Source: Puccinia triticina
Lineage: Eukaryota; Basidiomycota; Pucciniomycetes; Pucciniales; Pucciniaceae
Reading direction: 5' to 3'
Length of the DNA: 64,000 nt
Assembly: GCF_026914185.1 (NCBI RefSeq)
Contig: NC_070565.1
Location: 3,100,001-3,164,000, forward strand
Positions 36,401 through 46,430 of this stretch are shown piece after piece (within the stretch, counting starts at the first letter, position 1; every line of letters starts with the position of its first letter). The notes beneath the pieces were generated by a model. The model had not been told where the DNA came from. It saw only the letters and a list, made by a program, of their open reading frames with translations, and searched no databases. A program made the translations under genes and the position numbers.

Positions 36401-37342
36401 ACAGTACGGATCACGCGAAAGCGGAGGCCGTTGGAGAGGGGGATTTAATCCTTGCGGCATAGGCTGATTGACCGGTTTGATTTTCTTTGATACCGGCTTG
36501 TACTTTGCCGCAAAAGTCAGGTAGTCGCCGCCGCGCCAAGATTCCGCCAAGGCAACCTGCGCCTTATGCCTGAGTCCAGCTTCCACAAGAAGAGAGGTCC
36601 AATGCTCCGACAGGTCTTTGAAAACCGCCTTGTCTGAGAAAGAAAATCCAAAAGAAAGTTCTTTGCTCACGTATGTGGCACGGGGCAGGGTTTTCGAAAA
36701 CAACGGAGCATCACGCCTTGAAGGTGCATATTGGTGGGAACTTACTTTTACCCCAAATGCCCTCCAAGGTGGCCCAAAAAACACCATGCCTCTCTCGCCG
36801 CGTACTTGATGTGAACATAGTTTAAGCTCGTTGCGGAGCGGTACATCGTACCCCATATCCGTCGTACGGGCTAGTTTACCCTCTTTGCGGAGGCCTTCCG
36901 GATCATACTCCCTACAGGGCAAAGGAAGTTTATGCTCATTGCGGAGCGGTACTAGTTTAGGCTTGTTGCGGAGTAGCACGAGTTTACCCTCATCGTGGAG
37001 CTTAAGAAGTTTATTCTTGTTACGGAGACGATTGTGTAAAGCTTCCTGAAACAAGAGCTGAGAGAGCGCGGAGGGTTCCTTATGAAGAGCTGAGTCCTCT
37101 TTGAGGTGAAACACGGATAATTTCTTATCTTCATGGCGAGTTGAATCCGTTGAAAGCAGTTTCTGAGATCTGCAAGCAGAGGCGGGCGAATAGGGACGGC
37201 TCACAAGAGTGGCAGGAGGCAGGGTTTTCACAAAGGTAGTAGATACCCTGGAGGTGCATAAACTGGGAGGAATTAATTTTGCTTCAGTTTGCCTCCGCGG
37301 AATTCCAGTATCCTCCTCCGCTGCACCTCGTCTAATGTACAC
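33410..37342 (-). pseudogene. Gypsy-2 Pol (RT, RNase H, integrase), disabled
   Basis: A single frame apart from TGA at 35806-35804 (expected Arg in FQLT-R-LPQG) and at 34069-34067 (expected Arg after the integrase Glu), judged against the paralogue at 61912-63990. The RT catalytic box reads FIDN in place of FVDD (35702-35704), and integrase Glu is Lys (34072-34070). The N-terminal part contains repeated LRN..KL segments (36800-37060). RNase H block KLAVDSSAHAAGAVLTQ, integrase finger HRGVAETY...CQSCNACQ. A GT-AG intron (36745-36634) and another at the C-terminus (33486-33368) are predicted. Dead enzyme. Confidence 0.85.
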
Positions 37343-37554
37343 TTGAGATTGAAAACTGAACTGAAATCAAGCTGAGATTTTCTTTTTGATGGTTTTGAGT
37401 ATCTTGAAATGTTTTTCGGGTTTTCTATTTTGCTGATCGAGAAAGAATGATGAAATTGGGAAAGCGGGCGGATGATCCTCTAAAGTTTGAGCTGATTCGA
37501 CGGCAAGACTGCGAGGACCTAAATTAAGACCGCCGTAAATCGAACCAGCAGAGC

Positions 37555-39660
37555 TCATAAAAAAGGACAATCCTCGTTAGAATTGTCGGGAAGCCGCGCC
37601 ACGTGCGCCAGCACCCCCTTGCGTCCCTGACCAGGGAATTCACGTTCCCATCGCCCGGACCCAGTTGAACACAGCGATAACTCGATGTCGCGACCACTGG
37701 CATCTGGGATGATAATCTTCTCGCCGGATTGCGGGTTGAAAGAGAGGGTGGCTGCCACGTCCGTCAGAAAAGGACGACCCAAGATCAGGGGTCCGTCATT
37801 GCGCGTGATCCAAAAGTGACAAGTCCTATCAATAGTTTTTCCGACGCAAATCGGGAAATCCTCAGCCACACCTATCAATTCGCAGGCCTGGTTATTGATA
37901 CCATAGACTGCAGACTGAAAGTTAACTCTTGGAGTCAAGTTAAACTGATTTGCCATCGTGTCGGATATCAAATTAAGCTGGGAACCAGAATCAATAAGTG
38001 GCTTTGCTGGAGTTTCTCCATCGCCTATGAGACAAGACAGATAACCTAGCGGGCAGGAGTAAAGATTTAGATCCGCCCCCAAATCCCGTACTTCGTCTCC
38101 CTCGGCTAGAGTGCCAGAGTGAACCTTGAGCTCTTCCGCGCCGACTTCCACGCGCCTTCGCGACACCCATTTTTTTACACCCTCTGCGACGGTAGGCGCT
38201 AAAGCGAGCAACTCCGCCACGGTCATGTGGGGCACGGGCAAGTCTAATATCTTCTTCAGCGCACCATCGACAGCATTAGGATGGTCACGAGCAACGTCCC
38301 GATTGAAACGGACCTTTGGGCCGACAGGCTTCACCGCCTGAGACGGTGTATCTGGACGTGAATCTGATTCCTTCTGTGCGTCGCCAGAACCACGCTCAAA
38401 GAGCTCTGGTTCCTCCTCCATCGCCTGCGTTTCTTGGGATTCCTTCGGGACTGGAGTGCGTCTGATTGGTCGCTTAGCCGCACTACTAGGAACAGAAGGA
38501 GCCTTATAAAGTTTAGGGTCTTCGTGACGCTTCCTGCCAGCCGGATCCGCCTCATACGCGCTTGAGAACGACTGGGAAGAAACTGCGGGTGGGTACCACT
38601 GTTGAAGGGAGCCGCACCCCGCCTTATACTCTCCCGAAGGTTCCGCGGTTGCCTGATTCACGCGCGGAGAGGGAAAGGAAGCCACAACGTTTTGAATGGG
38701 TCGGCTAGAATCCCAGGGAATAAGCGCGCCGTTTGGCAGGAAAAAGCTCGTGCCTTTCTGTTCGACGAGCTTCTCCTCCTTGTCTTTCTGGAGCTCAAAA
38801 CAACTCTTGGTCCCATGCCCTTCACGATGACAGTAAAAGCACACCATAGGCGGTCTCGTGCCCGACGGCTGCGACGGTTTAGCGGGTATTGCCGCAATCT
38901 TCTGGTCAATCCGCTGCTTGAAAGCCTCAAATAACTTCGACAGCTCGTCCATATCCGGCGCAGGTTTCGGCACGGCAGGAGCTTCCCTAGGCCGCCTCTC
39001 CTCGCCCATCTTTCTCATCACCGAGTTACCGTCCAGGAACTGAGACAGCGCCACAGGTCGGCTGGTCTTTGACTCTTCGAACGTGAGCGCGGTCTGTTCC
39101 TTCATGACTGCATCCACGGCTTCCTTAAGAATCTGGAAAGTTGGCAATTTAAACCGGTTATCAAGAGTGGTCACCATAGTCCTATCCTGAACTAGTTTAC
39201 GCCTGATCTCATCCTGAACCGTGGACGAGAAAGACTGATAGTAGGAGTTGCGGATTTCTTCCACGGAATCGATATGCGCTTTGGACAAAAGATAAGACTG
39301 TATTGGCTCCCATGACTGACGGAAAGCCTGATAGTCTTCTGCCGTAGCCACACCTCCTTTCGACGACCAATCAGTCACTAGGAACGTCAAGTCTCTCGTC
39401 GTAAACCGCGCAGTGTCCACCTTTCCCCAATACGCGATCATGGCTGACTTCAGCTTTGGCCAATTGGGAGGGCTGAAACCATCCAACGTCTCGAGGATGT
39501 CCAACAACTCATCGTTTGCCAGGAATAACCGTATTTGCTTCGCCATATCCAGCTCTGTCGCCTCATCCAGACTCGCCACCATTTCGTAGGTTTCAATAAA
39601 CCTCTCGACCTTAGTTCCGTCGAAACATAGCCGCTTGTTTGGCGACTTGATTTTGACCAT
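37555..39660 (-). CDS. Gypsy-2 Gag with protease domain
   Basis: A 701-residue open frame starting with ATG. It forms the particle coat and carries the protease. Layout: helical capsid-like region (1-230), CCHC knuckle CFYCHREGHGTKSC (about 275), a disordered Pro/Ser/acid linker, and a retropepsin-like domain with PLIDSGSQLNLIS (about 556) and a later LILGRPFL motif. Pol begins about 210 bp downstream, so Pol needs a separate mechanism such as splicing. No stops, in contrast to Pol. Confidence 0.85.
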   Translation of the reverse strand: MVKIKSPNKRLCFDGTKVERFIETYEMVASLDEATELDMAKQIRLFLANDELLDILETLDGFSPPNWPKLKSAMIAYWGKVDTARFTTRDLTFLVTDWSSKGGVATAEDYQAFRQSWEPIQSYLLSKAHIDSVEEIRNSYYQSFSSTVQDEIRRKLVQDRTMVTTLDNRFKLPTFQILKEAVDAVMKEQTALTFEESKTSRPVALSQFLDGNSVMRKMGEERRPREAPAVPKPAPDMDELSKLFEAFKQRIDQKIAAIPAKPSQPSGTRPPMVCFYCHREGHGTKSCFELQKDKEEKLVEQKGTSFFLPNGALIPWDSSRPIQNVVASFPSPRVNQATAEPSGEYKAGCGSLQQWYPPAVSSQSFSSAYEADPAGRKRHEDPKLYKAPSVPSSAAKRPIRRTPVPKESQETQAMEEEPELFERGSGDAQKESDSRPDTPSQAVKPVGPKVRFNRDVARDHPNAVDGALKKILDLPVPHMTVAELLALAPTVAEGVKKWVSRRRVEVGAEELKVHSGTLAEGDEVRDLGADLNLYSCPLGYLSCLIGDGETPAKPLIDSGSQLNLISDTMANQFNLTPRVNFQSAVYGINNQACELIGVAEDFPICVGKTIDRTCHFWITRNDGPLILGRPFLTDVAATLSFNPQSGEKIIIPDASGRDIELSLCSTGSGRWEREFPGQGRKGVLAHVARLPDNSNEDCPFL

Positions 39661-39673
39661 CGCGCTGGATCCA

Positions 39674-39764
39674 CTAGATTAAGGCAAAAGCAGAACAACA
39701 AAGGGCGGGTGATGCTTTTGACAAGTGTAGAAAACCCTAGAGGTGCACAATGGAGGGGACTTAC
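39674..39764 (-). other. Predicted leader intron of Gypsy-2
   Basis: Minus-strand GTAAGTCCCC...TTAATCTAG, 91 nt, ends just before the Gag start. Its first 35 bases resemble the modules at about 33486, 36745 and 37285. Confidence 0.55.
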
Positions 39765-39927
39765 TTATAGCTCTCCTGTGCCCCGCGGCTGAAAACCTAA
39801 AAAAAATGAAAGCAATAACCGAAAGAGACCGAGGAAGTTTGGGCTGATCTTGATCCTAAAACGTCTTCAAAGAAATCTCAAGAAACCAAATCCGGCCTAA
39901 GACCACTAGTCCGTCTTGAAATCCTGA

Positions 39928-39980
39928 GGCAAGACTGTAAATCTTGAGGTCGCTGGTTTGATTTATGGCTCGGGGGACCA
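39928..39980 (+). other. Primer-binding site carrying a tRNA-Tyr 3' copy
   Basis: One base inside the 5' LTR, the plus strand reads as the 3' part of a tRNA: anticodon arm CAAGACTGTAAATCTTG (GTA loop, Tyr), T-arm-like CGCTGGTTTGATT, acceptor CTCGGGGGA and CCA. Only the CCA-proximal 18 or so bases are needed for priming; here 53 nt match tRNA logic. There is no intron after the anticodon and CCA is present, so it derives from mature tRNA. The D-arm and 5' acceptor strand are absent, so this is not a tRNA gene. Confidence 0.75.
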
Positions 39981-39981
39981 A

Positions 39982-40792
39982 TATGGCGCTTCTACCTGTG
40001 CGCGGTAGACAGCGGGTTGAGGGGAAAATGCTTCAGCTGCCCTCTTCGAAAGGTCCGGATCTGGTGAGCGCTAAGAATCTAGAATATGGATAGCAATATG
40101 GGAGAGAATTTCGTGCGAGATGGACAGAACGAGGGAGTTGGATTGCCCTTGGCGAGTGTGGTTGTTAAGCTCTTTAAGTGTTCTCTTAATAGATTTAGGA
40201 AATATATTGTTGGATTCGAAAGCTCGGGAAAAGAGATAACTCGGAAGTCTCAGGAAGGATCTTCACGATCCGGATCAATAAGCTCAAAAACGTGATGATA
40301 TCTTTTCGTCGGAACCAGAATACCATGCGGATCCATCCTCCAAGTTCGGCTGAACTTGGATTCCAGATCTGCGACAGGCTGCGCGACAGGCCCTCGTGCC
40401 CGCCGCGCGCATACAACTTGTGATGATATGAAAGAAGAAATGAGACAAAAGAACAAAACAAACAAAACAAGGCTACTAAATAAACCAACCCACCACCTAC
40501 ACTCCTCTCCAACGCGCGCATGAATGAAAAGAAAAAAAAGAAAGTAAACATAGCAACAAAACATAAGAAAGAAAGAAGATAAGAAAAGAAGACAAAAAGA
40601 ATCGAGTAGGGAAGGGAAAAAAGTAGATAACATGAGAGCAACCCAGCAAAAATAAAAGCCACGACCAGTATCCGCCGTCTTGATCCTGAAACGCGGAAAG
40701 CCAGAGCCTCGAGCTAGAAGGGCCAGATCCTGGGAGGGCTTGATGTCTTGAGTTTAGCCTCCTCAAGGGCCTCCACCATCTTGTTCACCACA
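39982..40792 (-). repeat. Gypsy-2 5' LTR
   Basis: 811 bp, partner of 32505-33315 with 11 transitions. Frames of 155 and 127 codons remain open on the minus strand (40662-40195, 40633-40250). Confidence 0.9.
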
Positions 40793-40796
40793 CCGG

Positions 40797-40880
40797 CGGG
40801 TGGGCTGGCTATTTGGCTGTCAATTTGACAGCTGATGCGGGGGCTGGTATCTGACCAGTTGAGCTGACCACTACTTAGCC
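40797..40880 (+). repeat. Dispersed repeat with 17-bp palindrome, copy 2
   Basis: Inverted relative of 29330-29450. The palindrome GCTGTCAATTTGACAGC lies at 40816-40832. It directly abuts the Gypsy-2 target duplication. Confidence 0.55.
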
Positions 40881-40926
40881 CCTCACGTCAAATTTCAAAC
40901 CAAAAATTTAATTCATGCAACTGCTG

Positions 40927-41355
40927 TGTACACTCTTGATGTCCGGCACAGAGCGGACATTGGGAGGGTGTAAGTATGCCCTCTCAACGTCCGGTATGTG
41001 CTGGACACCAAGGGGGCATACACTCTTGTATCTGGACACCAAGGGGGCATACACTCTCAATGTCCGGCACAGAGCGGACATCGGGAGGGTGTATGTATGC
41101 CCTCTCAATGTCGGGTATGTGCTGGACACCGAGGGGGCATACACTCTTGATGTACGGCCCAGAATGGAAATCAAGAATTCACACGCAGACATACCCTCTC
41201 AATATCCGGCCCAGACCGGGCACCAAGAGGGTATATACACCCTTGATGAAGGTCTATGCCGGCTTCGAGGGTGGTGTAAACTCTTGATGACTGGCACAGA
41301 CCGGAAATTGGGAGGGTATACACGCACCCTCTTGATGTCCGGTCTGTGCCGGTGT
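40927..41355. repeat. Hairpin-unit array 1
   Basis: Roughly 89-bp units, each with two short hairpins of the type TGTCCGG-N6-CGGACA and TGTCCGG-N6-TGGACA, linked by GGGAGGGTGTA and TGCCCTCTCA which also pair. About five units are recognisable. Same family as 43437-43840. Confidence 0.8.
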
Positions 41356-41746
41356 AAAGCTCAAAAGTGTTCCTGAGAACCTTTTGCTGAGTGCAGAAAG
41401 GGATGAATGAGGTTACCTCTGCCTTTCCTGGGTCACTAGACACTAAAACAAGCCCCCCAATCTACGATTGGAAGGTTTAATGTAGTGATAGTGGAGGTGT
41501 GTCAAAAGATAGCCTACTTTGAGCAGGTGGCTTGAAGGGTTATGGTGATGTAGCTGATGAGTAAGTGTTGTAATGAGGTCGTAATTTGTATGTAAGGGTC
41601 TTAAAACCACAATATAGAGTGGGGCTAATACTGTAGAGTGAGCAAGTGTTGTACTGTTCTGGGGTAAGCTGATTGCAAGTAGTTTGCTGAGAGAAATTAC
41701 AACTGGGGGAGGAGAGCCTCCTTAAATAGAAAGGAGTGAGGGATTT
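41356..41746. other. Spacer between hairpin array and solo LTR
   Basis: No gene or repeat could be identified. GATTT at 41742-41746 is the left target duplication of the solo LTR. Confidence 0.4.
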
Positions 41747-42750
41747 TGACAGCTCTATTTATGAAACTTAGGGCAGAAAACCCGTCAAAATAAGGGTTTT
41801 GGGCCCTAGTACTATAACTGTGCTGATATAAACACTGGTAATTTAAATTACCAAAGTTGTTACGTGGCAAATAAGGCCACTACAAGGGTTTTAACACTCT
41901 GTAACAGAGGAGGAATTAATTATGTAATTAATAATATGTAATTATTAATTACAGGGAATTAATTTGGCGTAAAAGTAGGTGGTAAGCGCTTAAACTGATT
42001 GGCTGCTTGACAGAGGCGGTGGTTTTACGGCAACTACTCATAAGGATAAAGCTTTAAATATGCTAAATAAGGGATTTTTGATGATTTAAAGGGTTTAATC
42101 CAGTGGATTTTACGTGCTGGGGATGGTTTATAAAGAAAATTGGCTACAATAGTAGCAGAGGAGAATATTCACGGCAAACTTACAGTTTATGGGCGGTGAA
42201 TGGTCTGGGGGATCTTTTCCTGATGGCCAAATAGACCTCTATTTATAGAGGGGACTTCAGTGGGCCTAAACACCGAGTCCTTTTCTCCCCATGGGAGTAT
42301 CCAGGGGTGTAGCCGTGAAAAGGGCTTGGCTGTGGGCAATTTTAATTGTATTGTAATAGACTAATTTCCCTGACTCTGTCACATGACATGTTTATAACCA
42401 ATTGTCATGTGAAAGAGCTTCAGTAGAAGTCTACATAATACTTTCACGGGGTATTTTTACACGAGTAATATTACTCATTAATGTACAACAGTTTAATTTT
42501 ATGTACATTGTTTGTTTTACTAAATTTTTGTATGTAATACTATTTTTGGGCGCTTTCTGGTGCCAATTCTTATTTATACAATTAGTACATGAAGGAATAG
42601 TAATAAGGGGTTACTTTGAGTGGGTGACCCCCCTTAATTTGTGATGAGGAATCTGATTCTGCAATAATAATTTAATAATTATTATTATTTACTAAGTTAT
42701 TGCAGTCTTTTGGATACTTGATGTATCTCTAAGGCTGACAGATTTTAGCT
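41747..42750 (+). repeat. Solo LTR, copy 1 (1004 bp)
   Basis: Starts TGACAGCTCTATTTATG, ends CTAAGGCTGACA, and is flanked by a perfect GATTT duplication (41742-41746, 42751-42755). Collinear with the solo LTR at 49532-50539 over its length, for example ATGAAACTTAGGG near the start and GGTGACCCCCCTTAATTT near the end. No internal retroelement sequence remains. Confidence 0.88.
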
Positions 42751-43436
42751 CCAGGGGAACAAGAGAATGAGGGGTTTTAGCTGCCCTGAAGACTACAATG
42801 AAGTATTTTGGCTGGTGGTTGACAGGTCACATGAGGTCATGATGTCATATGAGGGAATTTAGATAGTGAGAGACAGGAGGTGAGCTGTTTTAGCTGGCCT
42901 GGCTTGTCAAATGATGTCATCTGCAAGCTGCATGAGGGGTTTTTGCTATCATGACACCTGCATGATGTCATCTGTCAACTGTCAGACTGCAGCCCCTATT
43001 ACACTAGTCTGCATGCACCTGCATAAGACTGCATAAGCCTGCATCAAGTGTGCATAACACTGCATGACACTGCATGACATGTGCAAAGCACAATGAAATG
43101 AGTGCAGCTGATGAGGTACAGTATATGTAAAGGGTAGACAAGCTGTCAGGGTGGTCCATGTAACGGATTACATGTCCTGGGTAAGTGTGGTTCATGTAAC
43201 GGATTACATGACCTGAGTATGGTGTTTGTGTGTGTGAAACTGACTGATGGTGTCTTGAAAGGGTTGTATCTTCTGATCCAGAGGGGTGTAAGGTGTGTTG
43301 TCCATGGTGACCTGTGTAGTTTTGGCCGTAGAATCCAGTGGTGCCGCCGTATTAGTTGATTTGAGAGTGTGCATATGAGAAAAAAGGAAATTTTGAAATG
43401 GGCTTAGATGGGCAACCATAAAGCATACCACACCAG
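42751..43436. other. Spacer with small repeats
   Basis: Contains CTGCATAA-like short repeats (43008-43080) and two copies of the palindromic word CATGTAACGGATTACATG (43157-43174, 43193-43210). No gene was seen. Confidence 0.5.
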
Positions 43437-43840
43437 TCATCAAGACTGTATTCCCTCTTGGTGTCCAGCACATACCGGACATCAAGAGGGCATACATACA
43501 CCCTCCCAATGTCCGCTCTGTGCCGGTCATCAAGAGTGTATGCCCCCTTGGTGTTCAGCACATACTGGAAATTGAGAGGGCATACATACACCCTCCCAAT
43601 GTCCGCTCTGTGCCAGACATTGAGAGTGCATGCCCTCTTGGCGTCCAGCATGTGCTGGACACCGATATTCCCTCTTGGTTTCCAGCACAGGCCGGACATC
43701 AAGATGGTATACATACACCCTCTCAATACCGGGCCCAGGTCAGGAATCGAGAGGGTATATACACCCTTGATGACCGGTCTGTGTTGGTCATCAAGAGGTT
43801 ACACCAGCCTTGAAGCCGGCATAGACCGGCTAGAGGGTTG
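43437..43840. repeat. Hairpin-unit array 2
   Basis: Same unit family as 40927-41355, read mostly in the opposite order (CTTGGTGTCCAGCACATAC, CCAATGTCCGCTCTGTGCC). The right end drifts to a GACCGG...CCGGTC form that links it to the array at 46431. Confidence 0.78.
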
Positions 43841-43849
43841 AATTGTAGG

Positions 43850-43992
43850 TGGTACCGGTGATACCCGCCATGGGTACCGCCGGTACCCGCCCTACGGGTG
43901 CCGGGTCCAAGTCCGGGTATCTAAATATGCCCAAAATGACTGCAGGTACCCGCACCCGCCATGGGTACCCGGGTCCACTTGGCGATCTCTAG
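43850..43992 (-). repeat. GGGTACCC-rich repeat, copy 2
   Basis: Inverted relative of 29070-29184, ending GGCGATCTCTAG on the plus strand. Confidence 0.6.
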
Positions 43993-45317
43993 TGGAGACA
44001 TCGGGATAGCCAGTCATCTCCACCCCCTGTGATTTCCTTGTCATTCCAATTGTGAGACTGACAAGGATTCCACGGCTGCCTGTGGGTTCCTGGTGGAGCC
44101 AACAAGAAAAGGTTGTGATTTGATTTCCCCGTCATTCTCTTGACAAGGAATCCGGTGGCACCAGATCAGTATGCTATCAGGAATGCTTATAGCCCATCCT
44201 CTGTCCCACCAGAGAAGCTTAGGGCTATTTCAGTGACAACCGCCATGGATTGGCAGGCCGTCTCTTGTGTTCACATTGAGGAATCATCAATCCTCAAGGC
44301 AAGCAACTACTTAGACAAACAAAATTGACCTGTCCAACAAGAACCCGCCGCCTCACTGTGGGGATCTCAAGAACGCTGTCACTGTCGGCGCCAGGTTCTG
44401 CAATGGATTGGGCTGGGGAAGAAATGCCAAAGGTCAGTCTTGCACCCCCCCTCTCAAGCCTGCCGCAAGTCCTGGCACTTGCACACCACGTCTGGCCCGG
44501 CCGTCCTTTTTTTTTAGCTGTGATCATGCGGATCAGTCTGCTTGAGATGAAGAGCTTTAGCATGGAGTTATTTTTGGGTGTCAAGATTTGTTTTCCAATC
44601 CCCCCTTCCCAATAACGCGGCCTGCTGAACTTACTGTGCCTGTATATTAAAACAGACGGAGACATGCAAGAGTCTGCCAGCATTGTCAATCTGATCACCA
44701 CCTGTACTTCACACATACACCCCGGACGCAAAGATTTAAATGAGCTCCAAATTGACTCCGGAGATCCTTCAAAGTACCCGCGTGCAAGGCGGGGACGTCT
44801 TGCCTGGGTCAAACTGGCTTTTCTAAGGGACTCCAAAGTGGGATTCCGGAGTTCTTCAAATCCATTTTGGAGTTTCTCCAAGGTGGATATCCACTTCGAG
44901 TTGTGTCCAAAGTGCACTTGGGAGAGCATCCAACACATAGTCGGAAAATCTCCGGAGTAACCTCAAATATGTTGGAATCCAACTATCCCTCTTAAGAGGA
45001 GTACCCCCAGTGAGTAGTACTTTTGTACACTCACCAAAACTTGAATAATGAATACTTATCTAAGTATGTTAAATCCACAGTTTCATGGAAATTGGGTTCA
45101 TGGGTTCACCCTCCCCCTTTCCCAAAAGGCCCCAAAAGGGGCCTGCCAGTGGCACAGTGGCCAACTTGGCAATATTTCCCACAGTTCCCTTCTTCCCAGG
45201 CAGAAGTATGTTTGACTTTGCTGCCGTGTGAATTAAATTTTAAGTCCCCAAACATTAATGCCTCGGACTGATCCCCCAATTCATGAACCATGAATGAAAA
45301 GGGACCGGATTCTCCCA
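43993..45317. other. Unassigned stretch
   Basis: No gene was supported. ACTCCGGAGAT occurs near 44757 and inverted near 44950 and may mark a small foldback element, but the arms are too weak to call. Confidence 0.35.
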
Positions 45318-45645
45318 CCTCTGCCTGTTGCAAATGCAAGGGGAGAGAGGTGGGCAAATGGTTGGTTAAATAAATTGCCCAGCCTGAGCAAGTGCAACAG
45401 GGGAGTAAAATTTACCTCAACCTGTGCAAGTGCAACAGGGGAGGTTTTTTCCTTCTTTGTGTGATGAATGTTTTGACCCACCTTTGCAAGCGCAGCAGGG
45501 GGAAAAGATAAGACATAATCAGCCTGCGCAAGCGCAACAGGGGATTGAGATAAAAGATTAAAGCCCTCAAACCTTTGCAAATGCGAAGGCGGAGAGTGTT
45601 AACCGACGGATCGTGCTCAACCTCCACAACTGCGAGAGGGGAACT
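45318..45645. repeat. Spaced short repeat array (7 cores)
   Basis: A 22-bp core, consensus CCTGTGCAAGTGCAACAGGGGA, occurs at 45324, 45383, 45421, 45481, 45523, 45572 and 45621. The cores are separated by unrelated 16-38-bp spacers. CCTGT...ACAGG within the core can pair. The last two cores are more diverged. The role is unknown. Confidence 0.7.
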
Positions 45646-46430
45646 CGACCCGTGAAGGTCCAGCCCCCGTCGAGGCGCCTTTATTTATTGTCTACCTCCC
45701 CTCGCTCCTCTTTTTTTCTCTAGATCAACAGCGCACACATGTTTCAATAAGTCTAGGAGTCCTCCCCATTTTGGGGTACTCCAACACTGCAAATCTTTAC
45801 AGTCGCGTGGCGCTGTCCGAGACAAGCGACTGGGACCCTTCAAACAAAACAAAACAAATCAGAACTTCGCCTTTAGATGACCTGCACACTTTTTTGTTGT
45901 TATGGATGTATATGTTCACACCCGGGCCAGAACCGCTTTTGGCCAAGGCGGGTCTTTTTTGACGGTTCTCCCTCTCGAAGATGCTGCGCCTTTGCTGTAC
46001 CTTCCTAAACCACGAGAGGCTTTGACTGTCACGCAGCTTTGTACAGGGAAATACCGCTTCCCAGGTCATGAGGGTATTGTTGCTGGTAGTGATCCCTCAA
46101 TCACGAAGGCCGAGCTGCTTCTTGTGCATCCCCAGGAGTCCTGCCGATCCCGCCCGCCCGCTACACAGGCCACCAAAACCTCCTCGGCCTGCTCATACTT
46201 GCCCAATGCTGTTTGCTTCGCCTCCGGCCACGGCTTTTCACAATGGAGTGAAGGCTCTAGAACCCAGCTGTTGAATACTACCTGACAAGGTAGAGGGCCC
46301 TGTGGCTGCAATCATGTATCTCACACACTTCGCCGAGGTCTAAAACCACTCGCCCACCATCATTGAGAATAGCCCCCCCCCCCTTCCTCCTTGAACTAAG
46401 CCTGACCCCCAGGAGGGGGAGGAGAAGTAG
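45646..46430. other. Unassigned stretch
   Basis: No recognised gene or element. A run of C residues lies near 46370-46382. Confidence 0.35.

Larger units (their letters stand above)
32505..40792 (-). mobile_element. Gypsy-2: decayed LTR retrotransposon
   Basis: An 8288-bp element on the minus strand with two 811-bp LTRs and CCGG on both outer sides (a 4-bp duplication). Eleven LTR differences were counted, all transitions (about 1.4%), five of them at CpG sites. Gag is open. Pol is one frame broken by two TGAs. It also carries a 5'-leader intron, a tRNA-derived primer region, and repeated intron-like modules. Older than Gypsy-1 and not autonomous. Confidence 0.9.

Noticed and set aside
33410..37342. 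TGA read as Arg (altered genetic code)
   Set aside because: Gypsy-1 keeps 1976 codons free of TGA, and OB-fold-like gene C ends with TGA at the expected place. CpG decay explains the pattern better.
39928..39980. tRNA-Tyr gene
   Set aside because: The 5' acceptor strand and D-arm are missing, CCA is present, and the block abuts an LTR, so it is a primer-derived copy.
40915..41376. Open frames across hairpin arrays 1-3
   Set aside because: Their peptides simply mirror the repeats on both strands; no independent coding signal.
45318..45645. CRISPR-like repeat-spacer layout
   Set aside because: Cores are too diverged, spacer lengths vary from 16 to 38 bp, there are no cas genes, and the genome is eukaryotic.
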